From: Hordeum vulgare subsp. vulgare
Taxonomy: Eukaryota; Streptophyta; Magnoliopsida; Poales; Poaceae
Assembly (NCBI RefSeq): GCF_904849725.1
Contig: NC_058522.1
Location: 229,375,084-229,439,083 of the forward strand
Direction of reading: 5' to 3'
DNA: 64,000 nucleotides
Shown in pieces: positions 36,970 to 49,046 of the stretch. Below the pieces are notes generated by a model, which was not told the DNA's origin, made no database searches, and was given only the letters and a program-made list of their open reading frames with translations. The first letter of the stretch is position 1. Every line of letters starts with the position of its first letter. The position numbers were made by a program, and so were the translations under genes.

Positions 36970-37638
36970 TCATAACTTCAAAACTTTGAACACATAGAGA
37001 GGAAACTTCATATTATTGAAATCCATACAAGCATATGTTCCTCCATCATAATATATTTCTGTAGTATCATGAAGGAATTCAAAAATATAATTGTCATATA
37101 AAATTTTCTCATCATGGTCCACATGCATGCAAAGTTGACACTCTTCCAAAATAGCGGGATTATCATTATCTAAAGTCATGACCTCTCCAAACCGACTTTT
37201 ATCAAAACATTCATAAGATTGAACAATCTCCAAATATGTGGGATTCTTTTTACCTAAAGTTCACACTCTTCCAAACCCACTTTCGATATCATATTCATCA
37301 AGACTATTAAATAAATTATCAAGATCATAAGTAGCATTATCTCCCCAATCATGATCATTGCAATAAGTAGTGGTCATGGCAAACTCGTCATATATAGCAT
37401 CCCCAAGATTGTGGGTTTGCATAATATTAGCACAACTGATAATAATAGAATTTATAATAATATCATTGCAATCATGATTTTCATTCAAGGAAACATCATG
37501 AATCACTTCATCACAATTTTCAGATTCACGGATCTCAAGCAAAACTTCATGGAGATAATCAAGTACCCTCAACTCACTAGCAATTGGTTCATCATAATTG
37601 GACCTCTTGAAAAGATTAGCAAGTGGATGGGGATCCAT
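36970..37638 (-). pseudogene. Acidic ORF of element B, unknown function, one in-frame TGA
   Basis: The start is the ATG at 37636-37638 (MDPHPLANLFKRSNYDE). The frame is open for ~125 codons to SGFGRV, then a single TGA (at about 37258-37260), then continues in the same frame through TLGKKNP and MTLDNDNPAILEECQLC to 36970. The protein is strongly acidic (many D, E, N) with scattered Cys and His but no regular zinc motif, membrane segment or known domain. I recall similar unannotated proteins from Triticeae repeats, which supports one original ORF of ~222 codons. It occupies the gag position, about 210 bp from the primer site, but does not look like Gag. Function unknown. Confidence 0.6.
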
Positions 37639-37850
37639 ATCAATATATTTTTAGCAATCAAGGATGCAAGCAAATAGAAGGCACATGGTAACACAAGTAG
37701 ACAAAAAGAGATCCGGCCAGAAAAAGGCGAATAAAATGACAAATTGGTGAAGTGGGGGAGAGAAAAACAAGAGGCAAATGGCAAATAAAGTAAATGCAAG
37801 AGATGAGTTTGTGATGGGTAATTGGTAGGCTTGATCTTGCTATGTATCCT

Positions 37851-37867
37851 CCCCGGCAACAGCGCCA
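37851..37867 (-). other. Primer-binding site (tRNA-Asp type), element B
   Basis: TGGCGCTGTTGCCGGGG on the minus strand, one base from the tRNA-Asp complement, 11 bases from the LTR edge. Confidence 0.8.
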
Positions 37868-37878
37868 GAAATCCTTCT

Positions 37879-38105
37879 TGCTACTTTTGAGCTTGCGTTG
37901 GTTTTCCCTTGAAGAGGAAAGGGTGATCAACAAAGTAGATAAGTATTTCCCTCGGTTTGTTGAGAACCAAGGTATCAATCCAGTAGGAGGAACAAGCAAG
38001 GCCCCAGTTACAGTACCTACACAAACAATAAAACACTTGCACCCAACGCTAAAAAGGGGTTGTCAATCCTTTCAGTGTTATTTGCAAGGATGATATCTAA
38101 TAAAG
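37879..38105 (-). repeat. 5' LTR of element B, 227-bp remnant
   Basis: It starts TGCTACTTTTGAGC and follows the B left LTR to CTAATAAAGG, then joins C's LTR. The phrase beginning TATTTCCCTC is therefore present twice, at about 37945 and 38130. Confidence 0.85.
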
Positions 38106-39566
38106 GTGATGCAGCACAGGAGGAGTAAGTATTTCCCTCAGTTTGAGAACCAAGGTATCAATCTAGTAGGAGAATCTCTTCAAGTCTAGGGTACCTGCAC
38201 AAACATAAAGAGCTTGCACCCAACGCTATAAAGGGGTTGTCAATCCCTTCACGATTGATTGCAAAGTGAGATCTGAAGGCGGAAAGTGCAACGAAGAAAA
38301 AGTGTAAGGCTGAAAATATGGTGTGGAGTAGACCCGGGGGGCATAGTGTTCACTTGAGGCTTCTCTCAAATTAGCAAATATTACGGTGGGTGAACAAATT
38401 ACTGTCGAGCAATTGATAGAACCGCGCAAAGTCATGACGATACCTAAGGCAATGATAATACATATAGGCATCACGTCCGAGACAAGTAGACCGATACTTT
38501 CTGCATCTACTACTACTACTCCACACATCGACCGCTATCCAGCATGCATCTAGTGTACTGAGTTCATGACGAACAGAGTAACACCTTAAGCAAGATGACA
38601 TGATGTAGAGGGATAATCTCGAACCCATGATGAAAACCCCATCTTTTTACCCTTGACGGAAACAACACGATGCGTGCCTCGCTACCCCTTCTATCACTTG
38701 GTGAGGTCACCGCATGGTATGAACCCAAAACCAAGCACTTCTCCCATTGCAAGAATCATAGATCTAGTTGGCCATACAAAACCCACAACTCGAAGAGAAT
38801 TACAAGGATATGAAATCATGCATCAGAGAGATCAGAAGAAACTCAAATAAGATCCATAGATAATCTGATCATAAATCCACAATTCATCAGATCTCGACAA
38901 ACACACCGCAAAAGAAGATTACATAGGATAGATCTCCATGAAGATCATGGAGAACTTTGTATTGAAGATCCAAGAGAGAGAAGAAACCATCTAGCTAGTA
39001 GCTATGGACCCGTAGGTCAATGGTGAACTACTCACGCATCATCGGAGAGGTCATGGTGCTGATGAAGAAGCCCTCCGTGTCCGAATTCCCCCTCCGGCAG
39101 GGCACCAGAACGTGCCCCAGATGGGATCTTGCGAAGACAGAAGTTTGCGGCGGTGGAAGAGTACTTTCGATGATCTCCTGATTTTTTCTGGAATTTTAGG
39201 GAATATATAGGCGCAAAACCTAGGGCAGAGGTGGCCCAAGGAGCCCACAAGCCACGGAGGCGCGGGCCCCCCTAGCCGCGGCTAGGGGGCTTGTGGGGTC
39301 CCTGCAGGCCCCCTGTCCTGATTCTCCGGCTTCCCGATCTTTTTCTGTTTCGGAAAAAAATCTTTTTGGCAGTTTCATTCCGTTTGGACTCCGGTCAAAA
39401 TCCTCCTCTGAAAGGGGTCAAAAACATGGAAAAAACAAGAACTGGCACTTGTACTGAGTTAATAAGTTAGTCCCAAAAATTATATAAAGGCATGCAAAAC
39501 ATCCAAAGTTTGACAAGATAATAGCATGAAAACATAAAAAATTATAGATACGTTGGAGACGTATCA
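38106..39566 (-). repeat. 3' LTR of element C, start missing
   Basis: It matches the C right LTR from its GTGATGCAGCACAGG onward to the complement of TGATACGTCTCC. The TGCTAC end is absent. A TATA-like ATATATAG lies at 39203-39210. Confidence 0.85.
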
Positions 39567-39581
39567 AGCATCCCCAAGCTT
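39567..39581 (-). other. Polypurine tract of element C
   Basis: AAGCTTGGGGATGCT on the minus strand directly before the LTR. Confidence 0.75.
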
Positions 39582-42314
39582 AACTCCTGCTCGTCCTCGA
39601 GTAGGGAAGTGATAAAGAATGAATTTTTGATGTGGAATGCTACCTAGCATAGTTGTCCTTTGCAACTTCTTTCATGTGGCATGAGTGTTCAGATCCGTGA
39701 GATTCAAAACAATAGTTTGCTATTGACATGAAAACAATAATACTTCAAGCAAACTAGCAAGGTAATCATGAACTTTCAAAATAACAAGGCCAAGGAAAGT
39801 TATCCCTACAAAATCATATAGTCTGGTTATGTTCCATCATCCTCACACAACTAATGTAAATCATGCACAACCCCGGTATTGGCCAAGTAATAGTTTTCGC
39901 ACTCTTACTTTCTCAAACTTTTTATAACTATCACGCAATACATGAGCGTGAGCCATGGATATAGCACTATAGGTGGAATAGAGTGTGGTGGTGGTTGTGA
40001 GACAAAAAGGATAAGATGGTCACATTGACTCGGCGTATTAAAGGGCTATGGAGATGCCCATTAATAGATATCAATGTGAATGAGTAGGGATTGCCATACA
40101 AGGGATGCACTAGAGCTATAAGTATGTGAAAGCTCAAAAGTAGAACTAGTGGGTGTGCATCCAACTTGCTTGCTCATGAAGACCTAGGGCAATTTTGAGG
40201 AAGCCCATCATTGGAATATACAAGCCAAGTTATATAATAAAGATTCCCACTAGCATATGGTAGTGACAAAGCAAGAAGCTCTCAATCATGAAGAACATGG
40301 TGCTATTATGAAGCACAAGTGTGGAAAATATAGTAGCATTGTCCCTTCTCTCTTTTTCTCTCTTTTTTTGGGCTCTTAGGCCTGTTTTTTATCTTTTCTC
40401 CTTTTTTGTTTTTGGGCTCTTTGGCCTCTTTTTTTTATTCCTCACATGGGACAATGCTCTAATAATTATGATCATCACACTTTTATTTTTGTTTTTGGAC
40501 TCTATAGGAAATGCCTCCTGCAGTGTACCCGGATGTGCAGCGATCTAGCTTGGCGTATGACGTTGAAACATCTCGCTAGCTATCTTACGATCATGCAATG
40601 GCAATATGAGAGTGACAGCACAAGTCATGAGACAGAACGTGGGAGTTTCATGGCAATATATCTCGGAATGGCTATGAAAATGCCATAGTAGGTAGGTATG
40701 GTGTCTGTTTTGAGGAAGGCATATGGTGGGTTTGTGTACCGGCGAAAGTAGCGCGGCACTAGAGAGGCTAGCAATGGTGGAAGGTGAAAGTGCATCTATA
40801 CCATGGACTCACATTAGTCATGAAGAACTCACATACTTGTTGCGAAAGTTTTTATTAGTAATCGAAACAAAGTGCTAAACGCATACTCCTAGGGAAAGGG
40901 TTGGTAGGTGTTAACCATCGCGCGATCCCTACCTCAACACAAAGGATGACAATCAATAGATCAATTACACTCCGACTTCCTAACATAGCGGTTCACCATA
41001 CGTGCATGCTATGGGAATCACTAATTTCAAACACAAGTATTTCTAGATTCACAACACCCTACTAACATAACTCTTAATATTACCAAATCCACGCCTCAAA
41101 ACTAATTGAGAGGAATCAAAACTTCTCTTTCTACTCAATGCACATGAAGATGGAGGTTGTTGTATCCTCTTTGGGTACCTATCACCTTTGGGACTACTTT
41201 CATAGCATGAGCCAACTACCAAGCCACGCACCGCCGTGCTCTAAAAGATCTAAGTGAAGCACATGGAGCAAAATTATCTAGCTCAAAGGATATAAGTGAA
41301 GCACTATGAGCATTCTAGCAAAATCATGATGAGTGCATGTATCTCTCTAAAGGTGTGCAGCAAGGATGATTGTGACACAACAAAATGAAAAGACTCCTAA
41401 GATACAAGACGCTCCAAGCAAAACACATATCATGTGGTGAATAAAAATATAGCTCCAAGTAATGTTACCGATGGATTGAAGACGAAAGAGGGGATGCCTT
41501 CCCGGGGCATACCCAAGCTTAGGATTTTTGGTGTCCTTCCATTTGGCTTGGGATGCCTTGGGCATACCCAAGCTTGAGCTCTTTCCACTCCTTATCTCTT
41601 TGTCCATGAGAACGTCACCCAAAACTTGAAAACTTCACAACACAAAACTTAAACACAAACTCGTGATAACATTAGCACAAGAAAACAAACTACCACCTCT
41701 TTAGATACTGTAGCAATCTTAATTTCTATTTGTATTGGTTTTGGGCTACTGTATTCTCACTTTTCCATGGCTAGTACCCCCGATACTATCCATAGTTTCA
41801 TCAAAACAAGCAACCAACTCAACAAAAAAACAGAATCTGTCAAAAACAGACGAGTCTGTAGCAATCTGTATACTTCGTATACTTCTGGTACCTCAAAAAT
41901 TCTGAAACATTACGACTGCCTAGGAAAAAGGCATATCAACCAGAAGCAAAAATAATCAACTCAAAATCTCTTTCTGAATAAAAGTTAAAAATCATCTCGT
42001 GAGAGAAAAGTTTCTGTCTTTTTCCAGCAGGATCAAACAACCATCACCAAGACTAGTCATAAAGGTTTTGCTTGGCTCAAACACAAAAAGAAACACAAAA
42101 AACACAATCACAACAGAATTATGATGGTATGGACGCAACAAAACAGAAAGAAAAAGATAAATTCATTGGGTTTCTCCCAACAAGTGCTATTGTTTAATGC
42201 CCTTAGCTAGGCATAAAAGCGATAGAATCACGTATCGTCGTCTTTGGTGCTCAAACCATAAGTGGCCCTCATCATGGATTCATAAGGCAATCTTATTTTC
42301 TTTATAGGAAAGTG
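39582..42314 (-). other. Non-coding 3' internal region of element C
   Basis: A diverged version of the A and B 3' module, with a long pyrimidine tract at 40345-40440 and the GGGGATGCC/GGCATACCC stem-loop (one mismatch) at 41490-41514. No RT, integrase or other protein can be read. Confidence 0.7.
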
Positions 42315-44305
42315 TTACATGCCCTTCCTTAAAGGAAATTGAAATCTAATATTCCCTTCCTTCATATCGATGATGGCACCGATAGTCCTTAGGAAAGGTC
42401 TACCAAGAATAATAGGGCATGTAGGATTGCAATCTATGTCAAGCACAATGAAATCCACGGGTACATAGTTCCTATTTGCAATAATAAGAACATCATTGAT
42501 CCTTCCCATGGGTTTCTTGAGAGTAGAATCCGCAAGATGCAAATTAAGAGAACACTCTTCAATCTCATTAAAACCCAGAACATCACATAAAGACTTTGGA
42601 ATCGCGGAAACACTAGCACCCAAATCACACAAAGCATTGCATTCATAGTTTTTGATTTTGATTTTGATAGTAGGTTCCCACTCATCATGAAGCTTTCTAG
42701 GGATAAAGAGTTCCAATTCAAGTTTCTCTTCAAGAGATTTTATCATGGCTTCGACGATATGATCGGTGAAGGCCTTGTTTTGGCTATGAGCGTGTGGAGA
42801 GTTTAACATGGATTTCATCAAGGCAATGCATTCAATCAAGGAGCAACTATCATAATTGAATTCCTTGAAATCCAAGGTAGTAATTTCATTACTACTCAAA
42901 GTTTTAATATCTTCTACTCCACTTTCAATGCTTTTAGCATCAAGATAGATGGACTCCGAATCATTGGGGCACTTTTCAACCAAAGTGGATTCATATCCAG
43001 CCCCACCATCATTAGGTTTGACACAAGAAAAGAAAGATTCAATGGGAGTCACACCAAGCACTTTAAGATCTTCGTGATTCTTATCACGAGAACAAGCCTT
43101 TTTAAGCCATTCATGTCTAGCACGAATTCGGGCGGTTCTTTCTTTGCTCTCAATCATGGAAACACGCATAGCTTTCAAAGTTTCATCCATATTGATCTTG
43201 GGAGGAGCACATCTAAATTTCAAAGCATCAACATCACTAGACATTCTATCAACGCTCTTAGCCAAATCGTCAATTTTGAGTAGTTTTTCCTCTATGGACA
43301 CATTGAAAATATTTTGCGAGTTGATAAACTCTTTGATATTAATCTCTAGATCAGAGGATAATCTATTGTAATTTCCATGAGTATTGTTGTAGGAGTTGCC
43401 AAAGTTATTAGAGGAGTTACTAGGAAAAGGCCTAGGAACATAGTTTCCTCTAAAAGCATTGTTGTTGCCAAAATTATTCCTACCAACAAAATTAACGTCA
43501 AAGCTAGCGTTGCTACTCTCAATCAAGGAATACAAGGGCATATCATTAGGATCTAAAGGAGCACTTCTACTAGCAACCAAATTCATTAACTCATCCATCT
43601 TAGCACTCAACGAGTTAATTTCTTCTATAGCATGTACCTTCTTACTAGTAGGTGACCTTTTAGTGTGCCACTGAGAGTAGTTCGTCATGATGTTGTCTAG
43701 TAGTTTTGAGGCTTCTCCTAACGTGATTTCCATGAACGTTCCACCTGAGGCGGAGTCCAAGATATTTCTAGAAGCAAAATTCAAGCCAGCGTAAAAGATT
43801 TGTATAATCATCCAAAGACTGAAGCCATGAGCGGGACAATTTCCAATCATCAATTACATTCTCTCCCAAGATTGTGCAACGTGTTCATGATCAAGTTGCT
43901 TAAAATTCATGATATCATTACGGAGAGAGATAATCTTAGCCGCCGGAAAATACTTGGATATATAAGCATCTTTGCACTTATCCCAAGAATCGATACTATT
44001 TTTTGGGCAAAGACGAAAACCAAGTTTTTGCTCGATCTCGCAACGAGAAAGGAAAAAAGCTTCAATTTAATCACATAATTATCCACATCTTTCTTCTTTT
44101 GCATATCGCAAAGCTCAATGAAGGTATTGAGATGGGATGCGGCATCTTCACTAGGAAGGTCGGAGAATTGCTCTTTCATAACAAGATTCAGCAAAGCGGC
44201 ATTGATTTCGTATGACTCCGAACTAGTGGCGGGAGCAATCGGAGTACTTATAAAATCATTATTGTTATTATTCGAGAAGTCACAAACTTTGGTGTTTTCA
44301 GTCAT
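42315..44305 (-). pseudogene. Broken gag-protease of element C (Athila-like)
   Basis: The start is the ATG at 44303-44305 (MTENTKVCDFSNNNNND). Gag runs through PSEDAASHLNTFIELCDMQ, shifts frame near 44060, continues as NSIDSWDKCKDAYISKYFP and MNFKQLDHEHVAQSWERM, then meets a TAA at 43854-43856. A 512-codon open frame follows: NCPAHGFSLWMIIQIFYAGL, an Asn-rich segment (GNNNAFRGNY), then an aspartic protease with CDLGASVSAIP (active site 42612-42626, DLGA instead of DTGA) and CPIILGRPFLRT. It ends at RKGM*. No CCHC knuckle is visible. One frameshift plus one stop separate this from an intact gag-protease. Confidence 0.85.
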
Positions 44306-44495
44306 GGTGACTTCAGCAAGCAAGCAAGCACACAAGCGAACAAAGAGCGAGCGAGAAAAAGGGCGAACGAAAAGGCAAACGAAAAAGGAAAATTGGTGAA
44401 GTGAGGGAGAGGAAAACGAGAGGCAACTGGCGAACAAAGTAAATGCAAGAGATGAGTTTCCGACACTTACTTGGATGAGTTCTTGACTTGATCCT

Positions 44496-44512
44496 CCCCG
44501 GCAACGGCGCCA
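44496..44512 (-). other. Primer-binding site (tRNA-Asp), element C
   Basis: TGGCGCCGTTGCCGGGG on the minus strand, the exact tRNA-Asp complement used by Athila-type elements. Confidence 0.85.
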
Positions 44513-44544
44513 GAAATTCTTCTGCTACGGCAACAAAAGTCCTT

Positions 44545-44558
44545 CCCCGGCAACACCA
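44545..44558 (-). repeat. Second, degenerate primer-site copy beside C's LTR
   Basis: CCCCGGCAACACCA followed by GGAATTCTTCTTGCTAC repeats the CCCCGGCAACGGCGCCA-GAAATTCTTCTGCTAC of 44496-44528. The LTR edge is therefore either 44523 or 44570; I use 44570 because its TGCTACTTCT matches other LTRs. Confidence 0.6.
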
Positions 44559-44569
44559 GGAATTCTTCT

Positions 44570-46075
44570 TGCTACTTCTCTTGCTTGCGTCAATTTTTCC
44601 CTTGAAGAGGAAAGGGTGATGCAGCACAGGAGCAGTAAGTATTTCCCTCAGTTTGAGAACCAATGTATCAATCCAGTAGGAGAATCTCGTCAAGTCCAGA
44701 GTACCTGCACAAACACAAAGAGCTTGCACCCAACTCTATAAAGGGGTTGTCAATCCCTTTAAGATTGATTTCAAAGTGAGATCTGAAGGCGGAAAGTGCA
44801 ACGAAGAAAAAGTGTAAGGCTGAAAATATGGTGTGGAGTAGACCCGGGGGCCATAGTGTTCACTAGAGGCTTCTCACAAAATAACAAATATTACGTTGGG
44901 TGAACAAATTACTGTCGAGCAATTGATAGAACCGCGCAAAGTCATGATGATATCTAAGGCAATGATCATACATATAGTCATCACGTCCGAGACAAGTAGA
45001 CCGCTATTTCTGCATCTACTACTATTACTCCACACATAGAACACTATCCAGCATGCATCTAGTGTATTGAGTTCATGACGAACAGAGTAATGCCTTAAGC
45101 AAGATGACATGATGTAGAGGGATAATCTCAAACCAATGATGAAAACCCCATCTTTTTACCCTTGATGGCAACAACATGATGCGTGCCTCACTACCCCTTC
45201 TGTCACTGGGTGAGGTCACCGCACGGTATGAACCCAAAACCAAGCACTTCTCCCATTGCAAGAATCATAGATCTAGTTGGCCAGACAAAACCCACAACTC
45301 GAAGAGAATTACAAGGATATGAAATCATGCATAAGAGAGATCAGAAGAAACTCAAATAAGATTCATAGATAATCTGATCATAAATCCACTATTCATCGGA
45401 TCTCGACAAACACACCGCAAAAGAAGATTACATCAGATAGATCTCCATGAAGATCATGGAGAACTTTGTGTTGAAGATCCAAGAGAGAGAAGAAGCCATC
45501 TAGCTACTAGCTATGGACCCGTAGGTCTATGGTGAACTACTCACGCATCATCGGAGAGGACATGGTGTTGACGAAGAAGCCCTTCGTGTCCGAATCCCCC
45601 CTCCGGCAGGGCACCATAATGTGCCCCAGATGGGATCTTGAGGAGACAGAAGCTTGCGGCGGCGGAAAAGTACTTTCGATGATCTCCTGATTTTTTCTAG
45701 GATTTTAGGGAATGTATAGGCGCAAAACCTAGGGCAGAGGTGGCCCAGGGAGCCCACAAGCCAGGGAAGCATGCCCCCCTTGGCTGCGGCTAGGGGGCTT
45801 GTGGGGTCCCTGCAGGCCCCCTGCCCTGATTCTCCGACTTCCCGATCTTTTTCTGTTTCGGAAAAAATATTTTTGGCAGTTTCATTCCGTTTGGACTCCG
45901 TTCAAAATCCTCCTCTGAGAGGGGTCAAAAACATGGAAAAAACAGGAACTGGCACTTGGCACTGAGTTAATAAGTTAGTCCCAAAAAATATATAAAAGGC
46001 ATGCAAAACATCCAAAGTTTGACAAGATAATAGCATGAAACCATCAAAAATTATAGATACATTGGAGACGTATCA
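44570..46075 (-). repeat. 5' LTR of element C, 1506 bp
   Basis: It runs from TGCTACTTCTCTTGC to the complement of TGATACGTCTCCAATG. Copia #2 sequence follows at 46076. Confidence 0.85.
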
Positions 46076-46566
46076 TCGCTTTATTTGTCCGGTCCTCTTG
46101 TGAAACCTTGGTTCCTTTGCTAAAGCAATTTCACGAGTGTTGTCACACAAGAGAGTCATTGGATCCAATGCATTTGGAACAACTCGAAGATCTGTCATGA
46201 AATGCTTCATCCATACACCTTCTTTAGCCGCCTTTGAGGCAGCTATGTACTTCGCTTCGCATGTAGAATCAGCTTCCACGCTCCGTTTGGAACTGCGCCA
46301 GCTTACCGCACCCCCACTGAGAATAAATACATATCCGCTTTGTGACTTAGAATCATTTGGATTAGTGTCAAAGCTTGATCGACGTAACCCTTTACGAAGA
46401 GCTCTTTGTCACCTCCATAAACGAGAAACATTTCCTTAGTCCTGTTCAGGTACTTCAGAATATTCTTGACCGATGTCCAGTGCTCCATTCCTGGATTACT
46501 TTGAAACCTTCCCGCCATACTTATGGCAAGGCTGACATCAAGTCTTGTGCACAGCATTGCATACAT
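46076..46566 (-). pseudogene. RNase H of Copia #2 (truncated)
   Basis: Reads DVSLAISMAGRFQSNPGMEH and [10 protein letters not shown], then after a frameshift [20 protein letters not shown] and [20 protein letters not shown]. It ends at the C insertion about 200 bp before the normal C-terminus. Confidence 0.85.
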
Positions 46567-46599
46567 GATAGACCCTATGGCTGAAGCATAGGGGACGAC

Positions 46600-47226
46600 A
46601 CTATACCATGTAACCCAGGCAAGAACCCTTTTTTGGACTGTTCCATTTTCAACTTCTTCAAAACTTTATAAAGGTATGTGCTCTCTAATAGTCCTATCAA
46701 GCATCTTGATCTATCTCTATAGATCTTGATGCCCAATATGTAAGCAACTTCTCCCAGGTCCTGAAAAACTTTTATTCAAATAATCCTTTATGCTTCCCAA
46801 AAGTTATGTATCGTTTCCAATCAACAATATGTCATCCACATATAATATTACAAACGCTATAGAGCTACAACTCATTTTATTGTAAATACAAGATTCTCCA
46901 TAAACTTGTATAAACCCAAACGCCTTGATCACCTCATCAAAACACTGATTCCAGCTTCGAGATGCTTGCACCATTCCATAAATGGATCGCTGGAGTTTGC
47001 ACACTTTGTCACTATTCTATGGATTGACAAAACCTTCCGGTTGCATCATATACAACTCTTCCTTAAGGAAACCGTTAAGGAATGTTGTTTTGACATCCAT
47101 CTGCCAAATTTCATAATCAACAAATGCAGCTATTGCTAACATGATTCTCACGGACTTAAGCATCGCTACGGGTGAGAAAGTTTCATCGTAGTCAACTCCT
47201 TGAACTTGTGAAAAACAATTTGCCAC
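46600..47226 (-). pseudogene. Reverse transcriptase of Copia #2 (broken)
   Basis: VDYDETFSPVAMLKSVR and QMDVKTTFLNGFLKEEL are open, then a stop after EGFVNP (about 47015). The next segment has MCKLQRSIYGMVQ and the catalytic ILYVDDILLIGND, then stops near 46804. The remaining C-terminal part lies in other frames. Confidence 0.85.
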
Positions 47227-47304
47227 AAGTCAAGCTTTATAGACGATGACATTACCGTCCGTGTCCATCTTCTTCCTAAAGATCCATTTATTCTGAATAG
47301 CCTT

Positions 47305-48110
47305 TCACCTTTCAGGTAATACTTCCAAAGCCCATACTTTATTCTCATACATGGATCCTATCTCCGATTTCATGGCCTCTAACCATTTCTTGGAATTTGG
47401 GACCTCCATTGCTTCTCCATAGCTTGTAGGTTCATCGTTGTCTAACAACAGGATAGATAAGACAAGGTTGCCATACCACTCAGGAGCAGTACTTGCCCTT
47501 ATCGACCTACGAGGTCCGATAAAAACTTGATCTGAAGTTTCACGATCATCATCATTAGCATCCTCTTCAACTATCGTAGGTTCCACACAAACATATTTCT
47601 CTGTTGCGCTACTCTGTGGTTGAAGTAGAGGTTTTATAACCTCATCAAGTTCTATCTTCCTCCCACTCAATTCTTTTGAGAGAAACTATTTCTCAAGAAA
47701 AGCTTCATTTTTAGCGACAAACACTTTGCCTTCGGATCTGAGATACTAGGTGTACCCAACCGTCTCTTTTGGGTATCCTATGAAGACGGACTTTTCCGTT
47801 TTGGCTTCCAGCTTTTCAGGCTGAAGCTTTTTGGCATGAGCATCACATCCCCGAACTTTAAGAAACAACAACTTTGGCTTCTTGTCAAACCACAGTTCAT
47901 ATGGCGTCGTCTCAACGGGTTTCGATGGTGCCCTATTTAAAGTGAATGCAATTGTCTCTATTGCATAGCCCCAAAACGATAACGGCAGGTCGGTAAGAGA
48001 CATCATAGAATGCACCATATCTAATAAAGTACGATTACGACGTTCGGACACACCATTACGTTGTGGTGTTCCAGGCGGTGTCAACTATGAAACAATTCCA
48101 CATTGTCTTA
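47305..48110 (-). pseudogene. Integrase C-terminal part of Copia #2
   Basis: Contains TPPGTPQRNGVSERRNRT with the catalytic Glu, FWGYAIETIAFTLNRAPSK and VFIGYPKETVGYT, a stop near 47746, then the acidic linker (47670-47305) leading to RT. Confidence 0.85.
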
Positions 48111-48245
48111 ATGAGTGTCAAACTCATTACTCAAATATTGTCCTCCTCGATAAGATCGTAGGAATTTGATCTTCTTGTGATGATGATTTTCAACTTCACT
48201 CTGAAATTGTTTGAACTTTTCAAACGTTTCAGACTTGTGTTTCAT

Positions 48246-49022
48246 CTAGTAAATATAACCATATCTACTTAAATCATTTGTGAAGGTGAGAAAATGACGA
48301 CAACCACCGCGCGCCTCTATGCTCATTGGTCCGCACACATCAATATGTATGATCTCCAACAAGTCACTTGAATGCTCCATTGTTCCGGAGAACAGAGTCT
48401 TAGTCATATTGTCCATGAGGCATGGTTTACACGTGTCAAGTGATTCAAAATCAAGTGACTCCAAAAGTCCATCAGCATGGAGTTTCTTCATGCATTTTAT
48501 ACCAATATGACCTAAGGGACACTTCCACAGGAAAGCGGCATTATCATTATCAACTCTACATCTTTTGGCTTCAGTGTTATGGATATGTGTGTCATCACTA
48601 TCGAGATTCAACATGAACAAACCCCTCACATTGGGTGCATGAACATAAAAGATATTACTCATATAAATAGAACAACCATTATTCTCTAACTCAAATGAGT
48701 AACCGTCTCGCAATAAACAAGATCCATATATAATGTTCATGCTTAACACAGGCACTAAATAACAATTATTTAGGTTCATTACTAATCCCGACGGTAATGG
48801 AAGTAAGAGTGTGCCGACGGCGATCGCATCAACCTTGAAACCACTTCCCATGTGTATCATCACTTCATCCTTTGCCAACCTTCGTTTATTCCGTAGTTCC
48901 TGCTTTGAGTTGCAAAAGTGAGCAACTGAACCGGTATCAAATACTGAGGCACTACAACGAGGGTTGGTGAGGTACACGTCAATAACATGTATATAAAATA
49001 TACCTTGTTTGTTGTTGGTCAC
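48246..49022 (-). pseudogene. Protease, pre-integrase and integrase start of Copia #2
   Basis: A 258-codon open stretch: SVFDTGSVAHFCNS (aspartic protease site intact), LNNCYLVPVLSMNII, pre-integrase LGHIGIKCMKK with CKPCLMD, then the integrase first Asp in HIDVCGPM and FLTFTNDLSRYGYIY before a stop. It is the longest intact pol fragment of this copy and shows protease and pre-integrase in one frame, unlike Copia #1. Confidence 0.88.
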
Positions 49023-49046
49023 CTTCTTATCGGTAAGATACTTGGG

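Larger units (their letters stand above)
32445..38105 (-). mobile_element. Gypsy-type element B, right LTR truncated
   Basis: 3' LTR 32445-34003, polypurine tract, shared non-coding region, an acidic ORF (36970-37638), tRNA-Asp primer site and the first 227 bp of the 5' LTR (37879-38105), which then switches into the LTR of element C. It inserted in the LTR of Copia #1 (left flank CATAC, 32440-32444). No gag-protease or pol is present. Its closest relative here is element A by LTR and 3' region, but the coding part differs completely. Confidence 0.85.
38106..46075 (-). mobile_element. Gypsy-type element C (gag-protease, no pol)
   Basis: 3' LTR 38106-39566 (lacking its first ~65 bp), polypurine tract, 2.7-kb non-coding region, broken gag-protease (42315-44305), tRNA-Asp primer site, 5' LTR 44570-46075. 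The right flank is Copia #2 RNase H (TCGCT...), so C inserted into Copia #2. No RT or integrase between protease and the 3' LTR: non-autonomous. The Gag and DLGAS protease fit the Athila-like Gypsy group, in agreement with the tRNA-Asp primer site. Confidence 0.87.

Noticed and set aside
42315..43853. 512-codon ORF as a host gene
   Set aside because: It is Gag plus a DLGAS aspartic protease between a tRNA-Asp primer site and a polypurine tract inside paired LTRs.
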